A stretch of DNA of 64,000 bases from Phoronis australis (Eukaryota > Phoronida > Phoronidae), in contig NMRA01000334.1 of assembly GCA_002633005.1 (NCBI GenBank), positions 368,300 through 432,299 on the forward strand, written 5' to 3'. Positions 35,901-46,496 of this stretch are shown piece after piece; the stretch's first letter is position 1; every line of letters starts with the position of its first letter. A program made the position numbers and the translations under genes. The notes beneath the pieces are model-generated. The model worked only from the letters and a program-made list of their open reading frames with translations. It did not search any database and was not told the DNA's origin.

Positions 35901-36918
35901 CCGGAAAAAAGCTATGTGGAAAGTATTTCAAAAATACACTGATGCCACGAGAGGACATTTATCTAAAAATATTACGGTTTACACGATCGGCAAAAATGTT
36001 TTTTAAACGTACCGACAACCTTTAAGTCGGATTCGATAACAGCATCCGAGCGGTCGCGTAGCCAGAATCTTTGTAAGCGGAGAAAATCCCACCTGACAAC
36101 TAGACGCGTATTTTAAGAGTTTTTTAACTGATGAAATCGCCGGCTTCGATTTCAGCGAGTGACAGCTAATAACGACTATTGATGATATGAGGTTTTATGG
36201 CTCCGGTCAAAGCTGAACTTCAAGACATGCACATATGAATACGACTCGTGAACTTGTAATCCCAGGTCACCGACTAAAAAACACGTCTCCGCACTCACAA
36301 AAGTCGGCCACACTTGGCCCACTCCAAAAACAGCTTATCAAGATGACTAATTATGTGTAAGACTCCGTATGAACCGTGTTCACGGTGCCGGAGCCGTGTT
36401 AGCAGTCCCGGAGCTGTGGTTTTTGGGTGCTCAATCAGTACCTGTACGAGTGAGTAACCTAAATTAACCGGTTCGTGACCCGGTGCTCATGAGTGTTCAG
36501 TTAAATTCATGAGCCGTGCTGTTTCAGCAGCCTGAGCTTGGAAGCGCGTGGTGTCATATTACCTGTGGTCGTCAATGTTCAAAACACGGACCTCCAACAG
36601 CGCGTCATCCTGAATACCTGTGGGACTTTTGTTTACTGGAAACCGGTACGTAAAAAAGAACACAATTCTAAGAAAACGGCAAAAATAACTCAAACGACAA
36701 TTAGCAACCCCGTGAAGATGGTTGCCGGTTTGTTCTTACATTCCCACAAAGCCAACAGCATTCCTTGTTGAACACGGAGACGTCTGGTTGTAATTTGATG
36801 GGATGTCACGTGACTGGCCTCAATCACACGGACACGTGTGCTTTCGTGTCATATAGTTGTTGGCAAATTCTCATTCAAATGCATTATAACTGTAATCACT
36901 TATCGTTCTCTTTCGCAG
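29924..36918. other. No recognisable gene upstream of the receptor exon
   Basis: Seven kilobases of AT-rich non-coding sequence. A short GGGGTAAT..ATAACCCC hairpin occurs near 30288-30334. Frames at 34702-34947, 34907-35185 and 36538-36992 lack recognisable domains. Any upstream untranslated exon of the receptor could lie here. Confidence 0.4.
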
Positions 36919-36995
36919 ATAGTCGATCATCACTGGGCGTCGTGACAGAAATGAATCTCTATTTTGCTAATCGAAAGAAACCTATTCGGTGACAG
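36919..36995 (+). promoter_or_regulatory. Probable 5'UTR part of receptor exon, with acceptor site and in-frame upstream ORF
   Basis: A pyrimidine-rich run ending in CGCAG (AG at 36917-36918) looks like a 3' splice site, so the coding exon probably begins at 36919 with an untranslated leader and a non-coding exon lies further upstream. A 13-codon upstream ORF runs from ATG 36951 to TGA 36990-36992. It is in the same frame as the receptor and ends one codon before the receptor ATG, an arrangement that could limit translation or allow reinitiation. The acceptor is inferred from pattern only. Confidence 0.45.
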
Positions 36996-37313
36996 ATGGA
37001 TCACCATTCTCGACTGATTGACATGAATGGCAGCATCTACCTTTTCGGCCCAACGGAATCAAACTGCACTATTTTCAACAAGTATCCAATACCGTGCGAC
37101 AACTGGATTACAAATACAACCTATCAAGTGGCAGCCAACGAACCAAACTCGACCGTCCCTGAAGATGGCGAAGACTCTTCCGAAACGTCTAATATGGACA
37201 AGGTCGTGCAGTTTGCGTTTTTAGGAATTGTGCTTGGATCACTGTGTCTACTGACCACCGTTGGTAATGCTCTGGTGCTGTACTCCGTGGCGACGGAGAA
37301 AAAACTACAGACG
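36996..37313 (+). CDS. First coding exon of an aminergic-type class A GPCR (N-terminus and TM1)
   Basis: This exon encodes the extracellular N-terminus and first membrane helix of a rhodopsin-family receptor, probably for a biogenic amine or acetylcholine. Seen: 106 codons from ATG 36996, ending in phase 0 at ACG before GTACGT. Residues 1-69 are hydrophilic with four N-glycosylation sequons (N11, N23, N40, N51) and no signal peptide, as is usual in this family. Residues about 70-98 form one hydrophobic helix with the Gly-Asn pair at 90-91 (N91 would be N1.50) followed by ALVLYSVATEKKLQT. From family knowledge, GN-LVLYAV-ERKLHTV is the equivalent stretch of histamine H1 receptors, and muscarinic receptors are similar. 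A second ATG at 37023 (codon 10) could also be used. Helices 2-7 are not in the window; the protein would otherwise stop six codons into the intron. Subtype and ligand cannot be assigned from TM1 alone. Confidence 0.8.
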
Positions 37314-37319
37314 GTACGT
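37314..37319 (+). other. 5' splice donor of the receptor exon
   Basis: ACG|GTACGT directly follows the TM1-end motif KKLQT. Reading through gives only VRTMNL and a stop, whereas family members continue into TM2 at this point. The intron is therefore phase 0 between TM1 and TM2. Confidence 0.7.
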
Positions 37320-40300
37320 ACCATGAACCTATAAAGTGAATAGACATTTCCCGAGGCATAATTTCACGTTTGCTGTTAAATTTCAAAGGGGTTTAACACT
37401 TGGTTCTAAATTTCTGCATGAGCAATAATTCTCATAATTTACCTCTGGTCTTAATTACATCGTGGTATTTGCAATGTATATCATTACATACCTGACAATC
37501 TTTTATTGAATAACACATTTCGGAAGCCTTCAGCTTACGCAATTTAAACAAAGTGAGTTTTAACATTGATAATACAACATTATTTACAGTATTGTATGCC
37601 CTGTTCAATCAATTAACATTAATCATTTTAGCGTGCGGCTTCACAATTTGACAATTGGTAAATATTAATGACCATGGAGAATTGTTACAAGTACTGTTAT
37701 CACCACGTTTTGCCGTTTTCAATCGAAATCTAATTAAAATTTCTATCTATTGCTGCGCATGCTCGCCACAGTTTTTTTGTACCACCAAATGAATCAGACG
37801 TTACTTCGCTGTATAATCCATAATGACATAGCACGTGCTTCAACCTGAAAAATCGTGTGTGCTGCAGTTCATAACCAATAGCCAGATTCAATCAACCTTG
37901 ACTGAAACCAACACATGTCTGTTTGTCACAGATATTACATGAAACATTGCACGGGAAGTCAATGCAATTGAGGACACAGGTTTTATTAGTTACTAAGATA
38001 TTTAAAAAAAAAATTGCCCACAAACTTTCATTTTGTCAACATCATGGTTTCCTTTCACCATCATTCTCCTGTTTGTCTGGGTGCATTTGTTCATATCAAC
38101 AGAGATTGCAGAAATTTAAAATTTTATCAACGCTTTCCTAGCTTCCCCACTTAATTAAAGGCTATCACAAAAATTACATGAGCTGAAGTTGGAATCACAT
38201 ATTTACGTCATTGGTTCATCCTATGGTGGAGGAATGTGTAAGTGTGGTCCTTTTCCTTAGCTAACGATTTAAGATTTGGTTTATAATGCAGATAAGATTA
38301 CTTCATAGAATTGTCGCTACAAACGCGCTTCCGGTCAAAATTGGTGTCTAACAGGTAGATCTTCACATGTTCTGTAGAAGAGATCCAAAATGTAATCCAT
38401 CTGGGTTTACTGGGATTGTATGGTGACGAAGGCATTCTGGTCTTCTATAAGACTATAGTTATCTTCAAACGCCCCAAATGTGTTTCACTTCTCGTCAAGT
38501 GATGTAATTTTCTTTGGTAAATTAGTCAAATGAAATATGATTAATTGACGCCAAAGAATCAGAGGTGTAACTTCTTCAATTGAATTTCTAGTGAAGAGAT
38601 GGCAATGTACTTTCAAATGGGAAAAACCTTCATTTCAAAAACTGTGAATATGAAAATATCGGTTGAAAAAATGATCCTCTTTGCCTCCTAGGTTTATTTG
38701 AATATTAGATAGTGTTTTAACTAGAACCTGATCTCGAAGTGTCTGTGTGCGCGTGCGCGTGCGCGTGTGCGCTTGGTTTTATCAAGTAGCATGCATTTCT
38801 TCGCCACGTATTTGTCGTATTTGCCTGAATGTGTTATTACCGGCAAAAATGAGAAAAGAATTAGGACGGTCTCGCTTTATGTATATCAGTCGACTGTAAA
38901 ATGTTGCTAATTCATGTATGTTAATTTCCAAGTTTGTTTCCATAAACACATATTTCCATTTCATTTGATAGCACCCAGTGTACTCTTCATTATTGAGTGC
39001 TGTAAGTGCGTCATACAAGTTAAATTCTAAGGTCATTTCATCATAGGTGGTTCCCATTTGACACAGAAATAGTGTTCAAGTTCATCGGTTTGCTTGCCTT
39101 TCGTGCAAGCGTTCTGTTGCATTAATTGAAAGGATTTAACCCAAGCAGCTCTAAAATATTATCTGTCATTAAATCCTAGTATATACAAGTAACTTGTCAC
39201 TACGCAATTAATTATTGATTCCCGAATTTTGGTAATACTATTGAGCAATTTCAAAACTGTAATCTCAAGATTACCAATTGACATCACTACTTCATTAAAC
39301 TTTTTTTCTTTATGCAAACTTTCCATTTGTAAATATGTACATGAAGTTAAAAAGTACATCTTCAGTTTTGTCCTTTGGAATTAATAAATTTTTCGTAAAC
39401 GTTTTTCACACACGGAATTTCATTTTCTAATATTTACCTCATTCAAGGGTTTCACATACAACGTATTCAGCATTTAGCATTGACCACAAGTAGAGAAAAT
39501 TCCTCACCTGCATTATTGTCGTTTTTAGATTGCGTTTTGAATCGTGATGCACTCGCGTTTTTTTACTATTTCTCCACGGATTACATTCAAGTTGAGAAAT
39601 TTTCTTAACTTTTCAGTACCTAAAGGCTGATTTAATTATTGAAAGGAAAAATTTGATACATTCACTTGCCTAGTATGAATTGGTAATGAACCATCTAGTG
39701 CCATACTTCAATATACTGTACACAAACAATATATATAGCTGCTACTTACTCAGAAAATTCGTACAAATTCCATGTATTTCCAGGTAGTGATTTACTAATA
39801 GTGAGACGACTGAACCTTTATTTGGTAATTGGAATGTGGAACGTAAGACTAAATTGAAGTCTTACGTCACTCCTCATAAAGCACACCCCACAATATGCTT
39901 ACATTCTTGTTACCAGCTTTTTTAAGTTTAAAAACGTGGGCTGTTTCATCGCAGGTAACGGATGTCAAATCTGAATTCAAATTACTCCAAAGTCTGTATG
40001 GCTTGCTTATTTGATGCCTAGGAAAATTGTAGAGTTCTAGTGTAGCAGAGGTGTTCATACTGGAGATCGTGAAATTACAGAAGAGCGAATGAAACTAGTA
40101 TTTTTACAGACATGTCTGACGGCCTTGTTTTGTCAATACTACTCGGCCTATACTCTTTGAGGCAGGATCATTTCACGACAATGGATCAAATTATCGCCTC
40201 CGCAGCACTTACCGTGTTATTAACACGAGAAAGGTGCGCATGGGGACGTATACTTTACTAATCTTAGGTACTTACGTGTATTTGTAGGGTTACATTTGTA

Positions 40301-40842
40301 ATACTAATTCGTGTCGTACATGCCATGGCCACAAAACGACACGCCTTATTTTTTATAAATTTATCACTTAAGTTTGCTTATTACAATTGTTTCTAGTATA
40401 TTTCGGCTTTCGTACTCGAAGAAAAAGACGTTCTCAAGCACTCTTTGAACAAACACAAGCTCATTTTTTTCATGCTTTAAAGGTTTTATACTATTAAATA
40501 CGTGTATGTTTATAGACTTTATGATTGGCTGTGAAGGAACTTTGTTGAACAAACAACTGATATTTAGACTTACATGTACATTGTAAATAAAAAGTTCTTT
40601 GACCACGGACAAAGTGATAGAAGCGCCCATGCACAAACCTCAAGGATGAATGGTTGTCTAGACTAGAATGAGAAAGGGGCCGGGTTATACAAATCAAGAG
40701 GGAGAGGGGATGAAATAAGGTTGCTACATCTCACCTTCTCTATTTCCAAGCTTATAACTACATGTACATGTTCACAGTGACAGACTATTCTTGAAACGAT
40801 TCATCAGGCGAGATTCCTTTTTACCGGGATAGCTGCATGTAT
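37320..40842. other. Receptor intron 1, proximal part; no further exon seen
   Basis: AT-rich sequence directly downstream of the donor. No reading frame with TM2 (L-x-x-A-D-L), DRY, CWxP or NPxxY signatures was found here or anywhere downstream to 64000. The next exon must lie beyond the window, or the gene is truncated. The only local structure is an alternating GTGTGCGC tract at 38745-38772. Confidence 0.5.
38745..38772. repeat. Alternating purine-pyrimidine (GT/GC) tract
   Basis: 28 bases of uninterrupted G/C/T alternation (GTGTGCGCGTGCGCG...), a simple repeat of the type that can adopt Z-DNA. It lies within the inferred receptor intron. Confidence 0.8.
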
Positions 40843-41403
40843 ACAGCCATAGCAATGTAAATAAGCTAAATGTTTGAAGTCAATCGGCCAAAATCAGCAA
40901 TTTTATGTTTGACATCAAATGGCCATCGTTACCATGGCAATGTTAAAAGCGGGCAACCATGCTCAAATATGTGCAGTAACCCTCCTTAGAACCTTAGAAG
41001 CGTTGCTAAGCTAAAATGTGTATCGTTGCCATGGTACCAGGTATTTTGTATTGTCAACACAGTAATAAGCAAGCGCACACGTAAACGCCATTTTGAAAAA
41101 ATAAACTGCAGGTGCCTAAAGTAAACGCTGGTATTTCTTTCAAACATGTGCGATATCCAGTTGAACAAAAATGGTTCTCGTGGTAACTCATGTACACAAA
41201 CAACATTAAAGGTGTGCAAAGATAATGCATTAGATTTGTATGAGTAAATATGTAAAACCAAAGATTGGTGTCTGCTTCATAAAACGCATACAACAGCTTC
41301 AATTGTATAAGGCAAATATTTTGGTAAAATTTACGAAAGAGGTGCCTTGATTTCCTTCAAATTGATTTTAGAAATGAAATATTACAAAAGTTTCCATAAC
41401 AAC
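40843..41403. promoter_or_regulatory. Cluster of RFX X-box-like motifs
   Basis: Seen: ACAGCCATAGCAAT (40843-40856), GTTACCATGGCAAT (40928-40941), GTTGCCATGGTACC (41025-41038) and GTTTCCATAACAAC (41390-41403). The RFX-factor X-box is a 14-mer palindrome close to GTTGCCATGGCAAC. The second and fourth sites are good matches, the first and third partial. Position within the presumed receptor intron would suit an enhancer; binding is inference. Confidence 0.35.
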
Positions 41404-42540
41404 GGAGATGTATTTTCACCACAAGCATTCAAGGTAAGGCTAGTGGTGATGCTGTTCACAAAATTTTTATGGATAAAAACTCAAGTTTCTTTGGATTAGT
41501 TTTTGATGCAACGCATTAATTTTCTGTATAGTTATATTATATTATATAAAGTAAGTTTGTTCACACGTGTGAATGACGAATGATATCTACTGCAACACGA
41601 TTTTTGGGCCCGGTTGCATAAAACTTATTTGCTGGATAACAGCGATGACGATGCACTTACACGCGTCACGTTGATTTTGTTGAACAATGTACCTGATGTC
41701 ACGCAACAATCGAACTCATTCATCGAAGCTTTACACTGTATGCTATCCAACCCTGGAGTTGTCTGGACATTGATTGCATATGCAGTTTAATTTAGTAATA
41801 TCGTGTATCAGCCAGTTTTCCATGTATCTATTAATTACGTAGAAGCAGTTCTATAGCGCAATTGTATGATAAAGGTATCGAATACTTCCATAGGAAAATC
41901 TTTTTCTATCTCCCCAAAATATACTTATTTCCTACTGAAGTTTCTAAACCCCTATTAATATATCCTTAAACATAATCAGCTTGTTAATTTGTAATTTGTT
42001 TTCGAACTCATAAATTATTAATAAACGTAATACTACTTAAGCGTAATACTACTGTCCTTTGATTTTTTGTTATTCAGGATTTTGCAGTTGCGCTGTATTT
42101 GAACATAATAATAAAAAGTGGCAAGCGTGTTTTTAATGTAAATAAATTACACGACTCACAGAAGTCCAATGTACTAGACAGAAACTTTGTAAAAATAACG
42201 TGCTTAGTGTATTAGTCTGCTGAATTCATTCTTACTGTCTGTCATGCCAACTTCAGTAATTAGAACTTTGAAGCTTCCAGTTCATGATATAAATTTCCAC
42301 AAATACATGTAGTGTCAAGTCTTTATAGTCATTTAATCGAGTTAAAGGACATATAATTTTAAATTTTATTAGTGAACACATCATTTCGACTCTCTATTGT
42401 AATCTTTGAATTGCGTGCTCTTTTCCTTTGCTATTTTATACAATATTTCCAAGGAATGGGTTAAGCCAGTTAATTATTAGCTTAGATGCGCTACTAACTT
42501 AGAAAACTTGGGTAAAACTGTATAAAGTAAACGGGCAAAC
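41404..42540. other. No recognisable gene
   Basis: AT-rich intronic or intergenic sequence. GGGCCCGGTTGCATAAAAC at 41606 resembles the end of the GCCCGGTTG family but no partner end was established. Confidence 0.35.
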
Positions 42541-42566
42541 GTCGGTATTAAAATCTACTAAAATAG

Positions 42567-42604
42567 TCCCCGCGTTTCGAGCGGTACGCTCTTTATCAAG
42601 GGTA
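42567..42604 (-). repeat. Retroelement-end-like motif with hammerhead-like core
   Basis: On the minus strand: CTTGATAAAGAGCGTACCGC followed by TCGAAACGCGG. GAGCG..CGCTC forms a stem between a TTGATAAA and a GAAAC, the layout of the hammerhead ribozyme core (CUGAUGA-stem II-GAAAC) often found near ends of Penelope-like elements. Two conserved core bases differ and flanking helices were not found. Confidence 0.3.
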
Positions 42605-42970
42605 CGACACAGACTGCCAAATGGCCAGAAATACAAGGTAGCATAGTTGACCACTTAGAAAAATACCTTGTATCAGAAGTCGAGTATAAGCCTGTAGCCA
42701 AATTTTTCGGATAGTGGCATTTTTCAGTATTCCAAGAAAATGCGTTATTTCGTCAGTAGGGTGTGAAGTCATGGCTTTATATTGAGGATTGGCAGTAATG
42801 TTTAAGTTTTCTCCTTCTTTTTTCCAATTTTTTGAAAAGGATTAGTATGTAATTGAATCTTCAGAAATCTTATTGTTTTCCAGCAAATTCCAGTATTTTG
42901 TGTTGTGAAAGCAGCAGTCGTTTTAAGACTCGTTAATCCGATGGCAAAATGAGTACACAAATCGTTTGAA

Positions 42971-43126
42971 GGGGCGGATCTAAGATTTTGAGTTGGGAGA
43001 AGGGAGAGGGGGGGCAGGGCAGAGCATTGGCCAGGATTTTCCCGTCAGACATTCGCACCCCCAAACTATCAAATGGAATCTGGGAGAATTTTAGGGGGGG
43101 GGTTCCCCTCCTTAAATCCGCCACTG
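42971..43126 (+). mobile_element. GGCGGATC-family MITE, copy 3, with target duplication
   Basis: Starts GGGGCGGATCTAAGATTTTG and ends CTTAAATCCGCCACTG, an inverted pair. Interior CAGGATTTTCCCGTCAGAC, ATTCGCACCCCCAAACTATC. GTTTGA is repeated at 42964-42969 and 43127-43132. Confidence 0.85.
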
Positions 43127-43163
43127 GTTTGATTTGAGATGCTATGTCAGCTAATTTTTAGCA

Positions 43164-43894
43164 TGGTACATGATTATTTGATGTAAACCAGAGTGATGGG
43201 ACTATATGGAAACTTATGACTTCAGTATAGTCTGAAGAGAAAACTATTTGGCAAAATGACAAATTGGATCGCAATGAATAACGAAAATCGCACGTAACTC
43301 TGACTACCTGTCTGAGACAGAGAACTTCACTGACCACTCGTCAATTTTGAATAATCGAAAAAAATTATTTTCAATAATACTGCAATATGAATTATAACAA
43401 GGGATTAGACATAGGTATTAGGATTCATTTGGAGTTATACTAGCCATTATAGACAATGACCAATTTAAACAAGTAATCACACCAACCACAAGTGACTTCC
43501 CTGGACGCTGACAAATAGGAAGTTGNTGGTACATGATTATTTGATGTAAACCAGAGTGATGGGACTATATGGAAACTTATGACTTCAGTACATGTATAGT
43601 CTGAAGAGAAAACTATTTGGCAAAATGACAATGTGGATCGCAATGAATAATGAAAATCGCACGTAACTCTGACTACCTGTCTGAGACAGAGAACTTCACT
43701 GACCACTCGTCAATTTTGAATAATCGAAAAAAATTATTTTCAATAATACTGCAATATGAATTATAACAAGGGATTAGACATAGGTATTAGGATTCATTTG
43801 GAGTTATACTAGCCATTATAGACAATGACCAATTTAAACAAGTAATCACACCAACCACAAGTGACTTCCCTGGACGCTGACAAATAGGAAGTTG
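43164..43894. repeat. ~365 bp tandem duplication joined at a single N
   Basis: 43164-43525 and 43527-43894 are almost identical, starting TGGTACATGATTATTTGATG and ending AATAGGAAGTTG. Position 43526 is N. Differences are few: copy 2 has a 6 bp CATGTA insertion near 43593 and a handful of substitutions (for example AAATTGGATCG against AATGTGGATCG). Best explained as two alleles placed end to end across a closed assembly gap; a genuine recent duplication is possible. Confidence 0.9.
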
Positions 43895-44542
43895 CACTCT
43901 GTGTGAGACCACGCTTTCCATTCCGTAATATAAATTTTGTCAGCCAGGCATTAACCAATGAGTGGTGTTTACCAATGGCTTGCTTAGTTACACGTACCTA
44001 ATTATCATAAGTTTAAACAGGATAATCCTAATGGAAAACCATAATAACCTTGCCGATTCTCAATTTTGAGCTCGGCAATCTGCCAAACAGTGATCAGTGA
44101 GATCTGGATAATTGTTTCTCTGACATCAGAACTTCATTTAGAAGAGTTTTTAAGTTTTGACAGGCCGGTTATTTTGAATTCAAGCATTTTATTCCAAGTA
44201 ACAGTTTTCTGGCTTCCACAAAATTTAGTACTTGCTTTTAAAAATTTCTTTTTTCTATGAGGGCTTATCAAAGAATAACGCCTGTATCCGGGGGGGGGGG
44301 GGTAGTCCCGTGAAAGAAAATAGCAGAAAGTAGGTTTATCTGGTGATTTGATAGTGTCAGAGTACGGTAAATTGCAGACATTTTCAAATTTCCACTTTGG
44401 TTGTGGATTGGCGGATGACGTGCATGCGTGCGTGTACACGTGTGTGCGTTTCCGTTGTTTTAACCTCAGTACACGCCAATGATAATGAAGTTCACTATAG
44501 GCAGTCCTCCGTCGTTGATCAAAAGAAAGACACTTAACTGCA
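43895..44542. other. No recognisable gene; poly-G tract
   Basis: A 13-base G run lies at 44290-44302. Nothing else assignable. Confidence 0.4.
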
Positions 44543-44608
44543 ATGGGCGGCGCACCACAGGGGGTTGGGGGCTTTAGTCCCCACTTTTTTCAGTGCAGCG
44601 CCGCCCAT
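44543..44608. mobile_element. GGCGGCGC hairpin element, copy 4
   Basis: ATGGGCGGCGCACCACAGG ... GGGGGCTTTAGTCCCC ... GTGCAGCGCCGCCCAT, one continuous stem of 66 bp. Confidence 0.8.
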
Positions 44609-44760
44609 GGTATATGGGAAAGTAGGTCTAGACCAAATAATAATTTTGGTCAATGAAGAAAGTCTTCTCTTGCCAATCAGAGCCAATGGCGCACAGCCTC
44701 GCAGACGTCATTCGAGCAACAAACTTGATGGAACAGATTTCCAAGTTTACATGTCACTTT

Positions 44761-45088
44761 TCACAAAGTTCACTACTCAGAAAGTCCACTACTCCGAAGT
44801 TACTGCGAAGGATAATACATCAATATTCCTACTTCATAATCTTTTAAAAATTCAAGTACCTACTCATTTTTTGTAGTGGTAAGACATGCGGGCAATTTCG
44901 TATGCGCATGGAATCCGGGCGTTGTTTGAGCATAGGTACGCCACCTAGGGCACCCAATAACCGAAGTGGCGTTTATTTTTGCTGGTAAATAGGGAACTCT
45001 GATACACCCAAGTCCGAAATTTTAGATCTTTTCGGAGTAGTGAATCTTTGGAATAATGAACCTTCAGAGTAGTGAACCTTTGAAATAC
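44761..45088. mobile_element. Second foldback with ~20 bp tandem units (TTCACTACTC)
   Basis: The left arm 44761-44810 holds AAGTTCACTACTCAG, AAAGTCCACTACTCCG and AAGTTACTGCGAAGG. The right arm 45030-45088 holds, inverted, CGGAGTAGTGAATCTTTGG, AATAATGAACCTTCAG and AGTAGTGAACCTTTG. Arms made of short tandem units are the same design as 1556-2064, though the unit sequence differs. The ~220 bp centre is non-coding. Confidence 0.6.
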
Positions 45089-45470
45089 TGGGCTGTTCCC
45101 ATTTCCAGCGATACATTCAAGTTAAGTAACACGCAAAATACAACCAGATTAAAATATTCAAGTCGATCATGCTCCGGTTAAATATTTCCGTCCGAGTATG
45201 TAATGAGGTGTAATCACTCATTTAAGCAAGCCCGGTTTGAAAGTTTGGCAGGGGGTAACACGGGAACATTCTCTTTCTTGGCTACATTACATCCGAATTT
45301 GGGTTCCGTTCTTAATGAGCAACCGTCAAGGCATCCTCATTTCTGGTAATACGAATTCCGTCTGATCTCGGGAACGTAGAGCTGAGAGTCGCCGTTGTGT
45401 ACAGTGTATGTAGATTTCCCTCCCCCTAGTTATGCTGCGTCAAGGGCCTGACCAAAAACTCTACAGTGTC

Positions 45471-45545
45471 GACGTTTGCAAAATAACAAAGGTCCACCGT
45501 ACTAGAAATTCGAACTACCCCCGCGCAATGCTGGCTACGGTCCTG
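45471..45545. mobile_element. GGCCCGTAGCCAG-family element, isolated right end
   Basis: GACGTTTGCAAAATAACAAA, AGAAATTCGAACTACCCC and CGCAATGCTGGCTACGG match 54904-54984 in order. The other end was not found. Confidence 0.6.
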
Positions 45546-45643
45546 TAATAAAAGTTGCATAAGACAAAAACAAAACGGACGGTGTTAACAAAAGGACTTC
45601 GGTCATGTTGTTGATACCCTTGTGTTGCTATTCATCTACGTTA

Positions 45644-46496
45644 CAGTGGCGGATCTAGGATATCACAAGGGGGGCCCAACATGTTGTCTGAAAACATTTG
45701 TGCAAAGCACGATTAGATGCGCATAGCACCGAATGGGGGGAGGGGTTCGCCCCCCAGGAAAATTTTTCTGTTTTTTCCTCTAAAAATCAAGCATTTTCCT
45801 TGATTGCTGAAGTATTATCCAAGAAAAAAAAGGCAAAGAAAAAGATAAAAAATACACGGCGAATGTGTCAAACATGAAAATCTACGTTTATCACTTTTTA
45901 TACTTTGTGCAATGAGTTCGTAACAAATTTGTTGTATTTAAAATAGTCTTCAATTGCCCAAAAGACCAAATCCGTTTTTTGTGTTGGCGTTAATGACGCG
46001 ACTGCTTTGGAAATCGTTTTAAGTTAAGGTTTGACAAAGAGATAATTATGAGTTTCTGAGTGATTAACTGAGGCTTCGATTAAAATTCACATCTTACCAG
46101 CAGCTTTTGTTTTTTCATCGTCACTCAGATTCCATTTTCTTTAAAAAATAAAGTAATTTTCTTCATTGCACGGTAAAGCAGACAACGGAAACGGAGTCGT
46201 AGTGCGCAGCGCCACTGCCGGTCGCCTGGGATATCGCGGGAGAGCCTATACTTAGCAGTAGTTTCGTTACAATTGAGCCGTGTTCCGAATTTGACACTTC
46301 GTGAAATTGGATCTGAGCCCCAACCCCCAAACACACTAAAACTGCACACATTAAAATCTTGGTTCCGCCGTATAATGTTAATTAATGGGGTTAATTAATA
46401 TACTCAACATTTCCCTACGGTCTTGCTGTTTTATTTTTTCCGGCAGCCAAGGGGGGGGGGTCCGGGCCCCCTGCCCCCCCCCTAAATCCGCCTATG
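45644..46496. mobile_element. Longer GGCGGATC-ended element, or two separate ends
   Basis: CAGTGGCGGATCTAGG at 45644 and CCCCCTAAATCCGCC ending near 46492 are inverted and carry G-rich or C-rich neighbours (45749-45758; 46450-46485). The interior is unrelated to the ~155 bp copies and holds no convincing transposase frame. No clear target duplication. Confidence 0.45.

Noticed and set aside
36765-36992. N-terminal extension of the receptor from an upstream frame
   Set aside because: It ends in a stop at 36990-36992 before the receptor ATG, and a likely splice acceptor at 36918 cuts through it.
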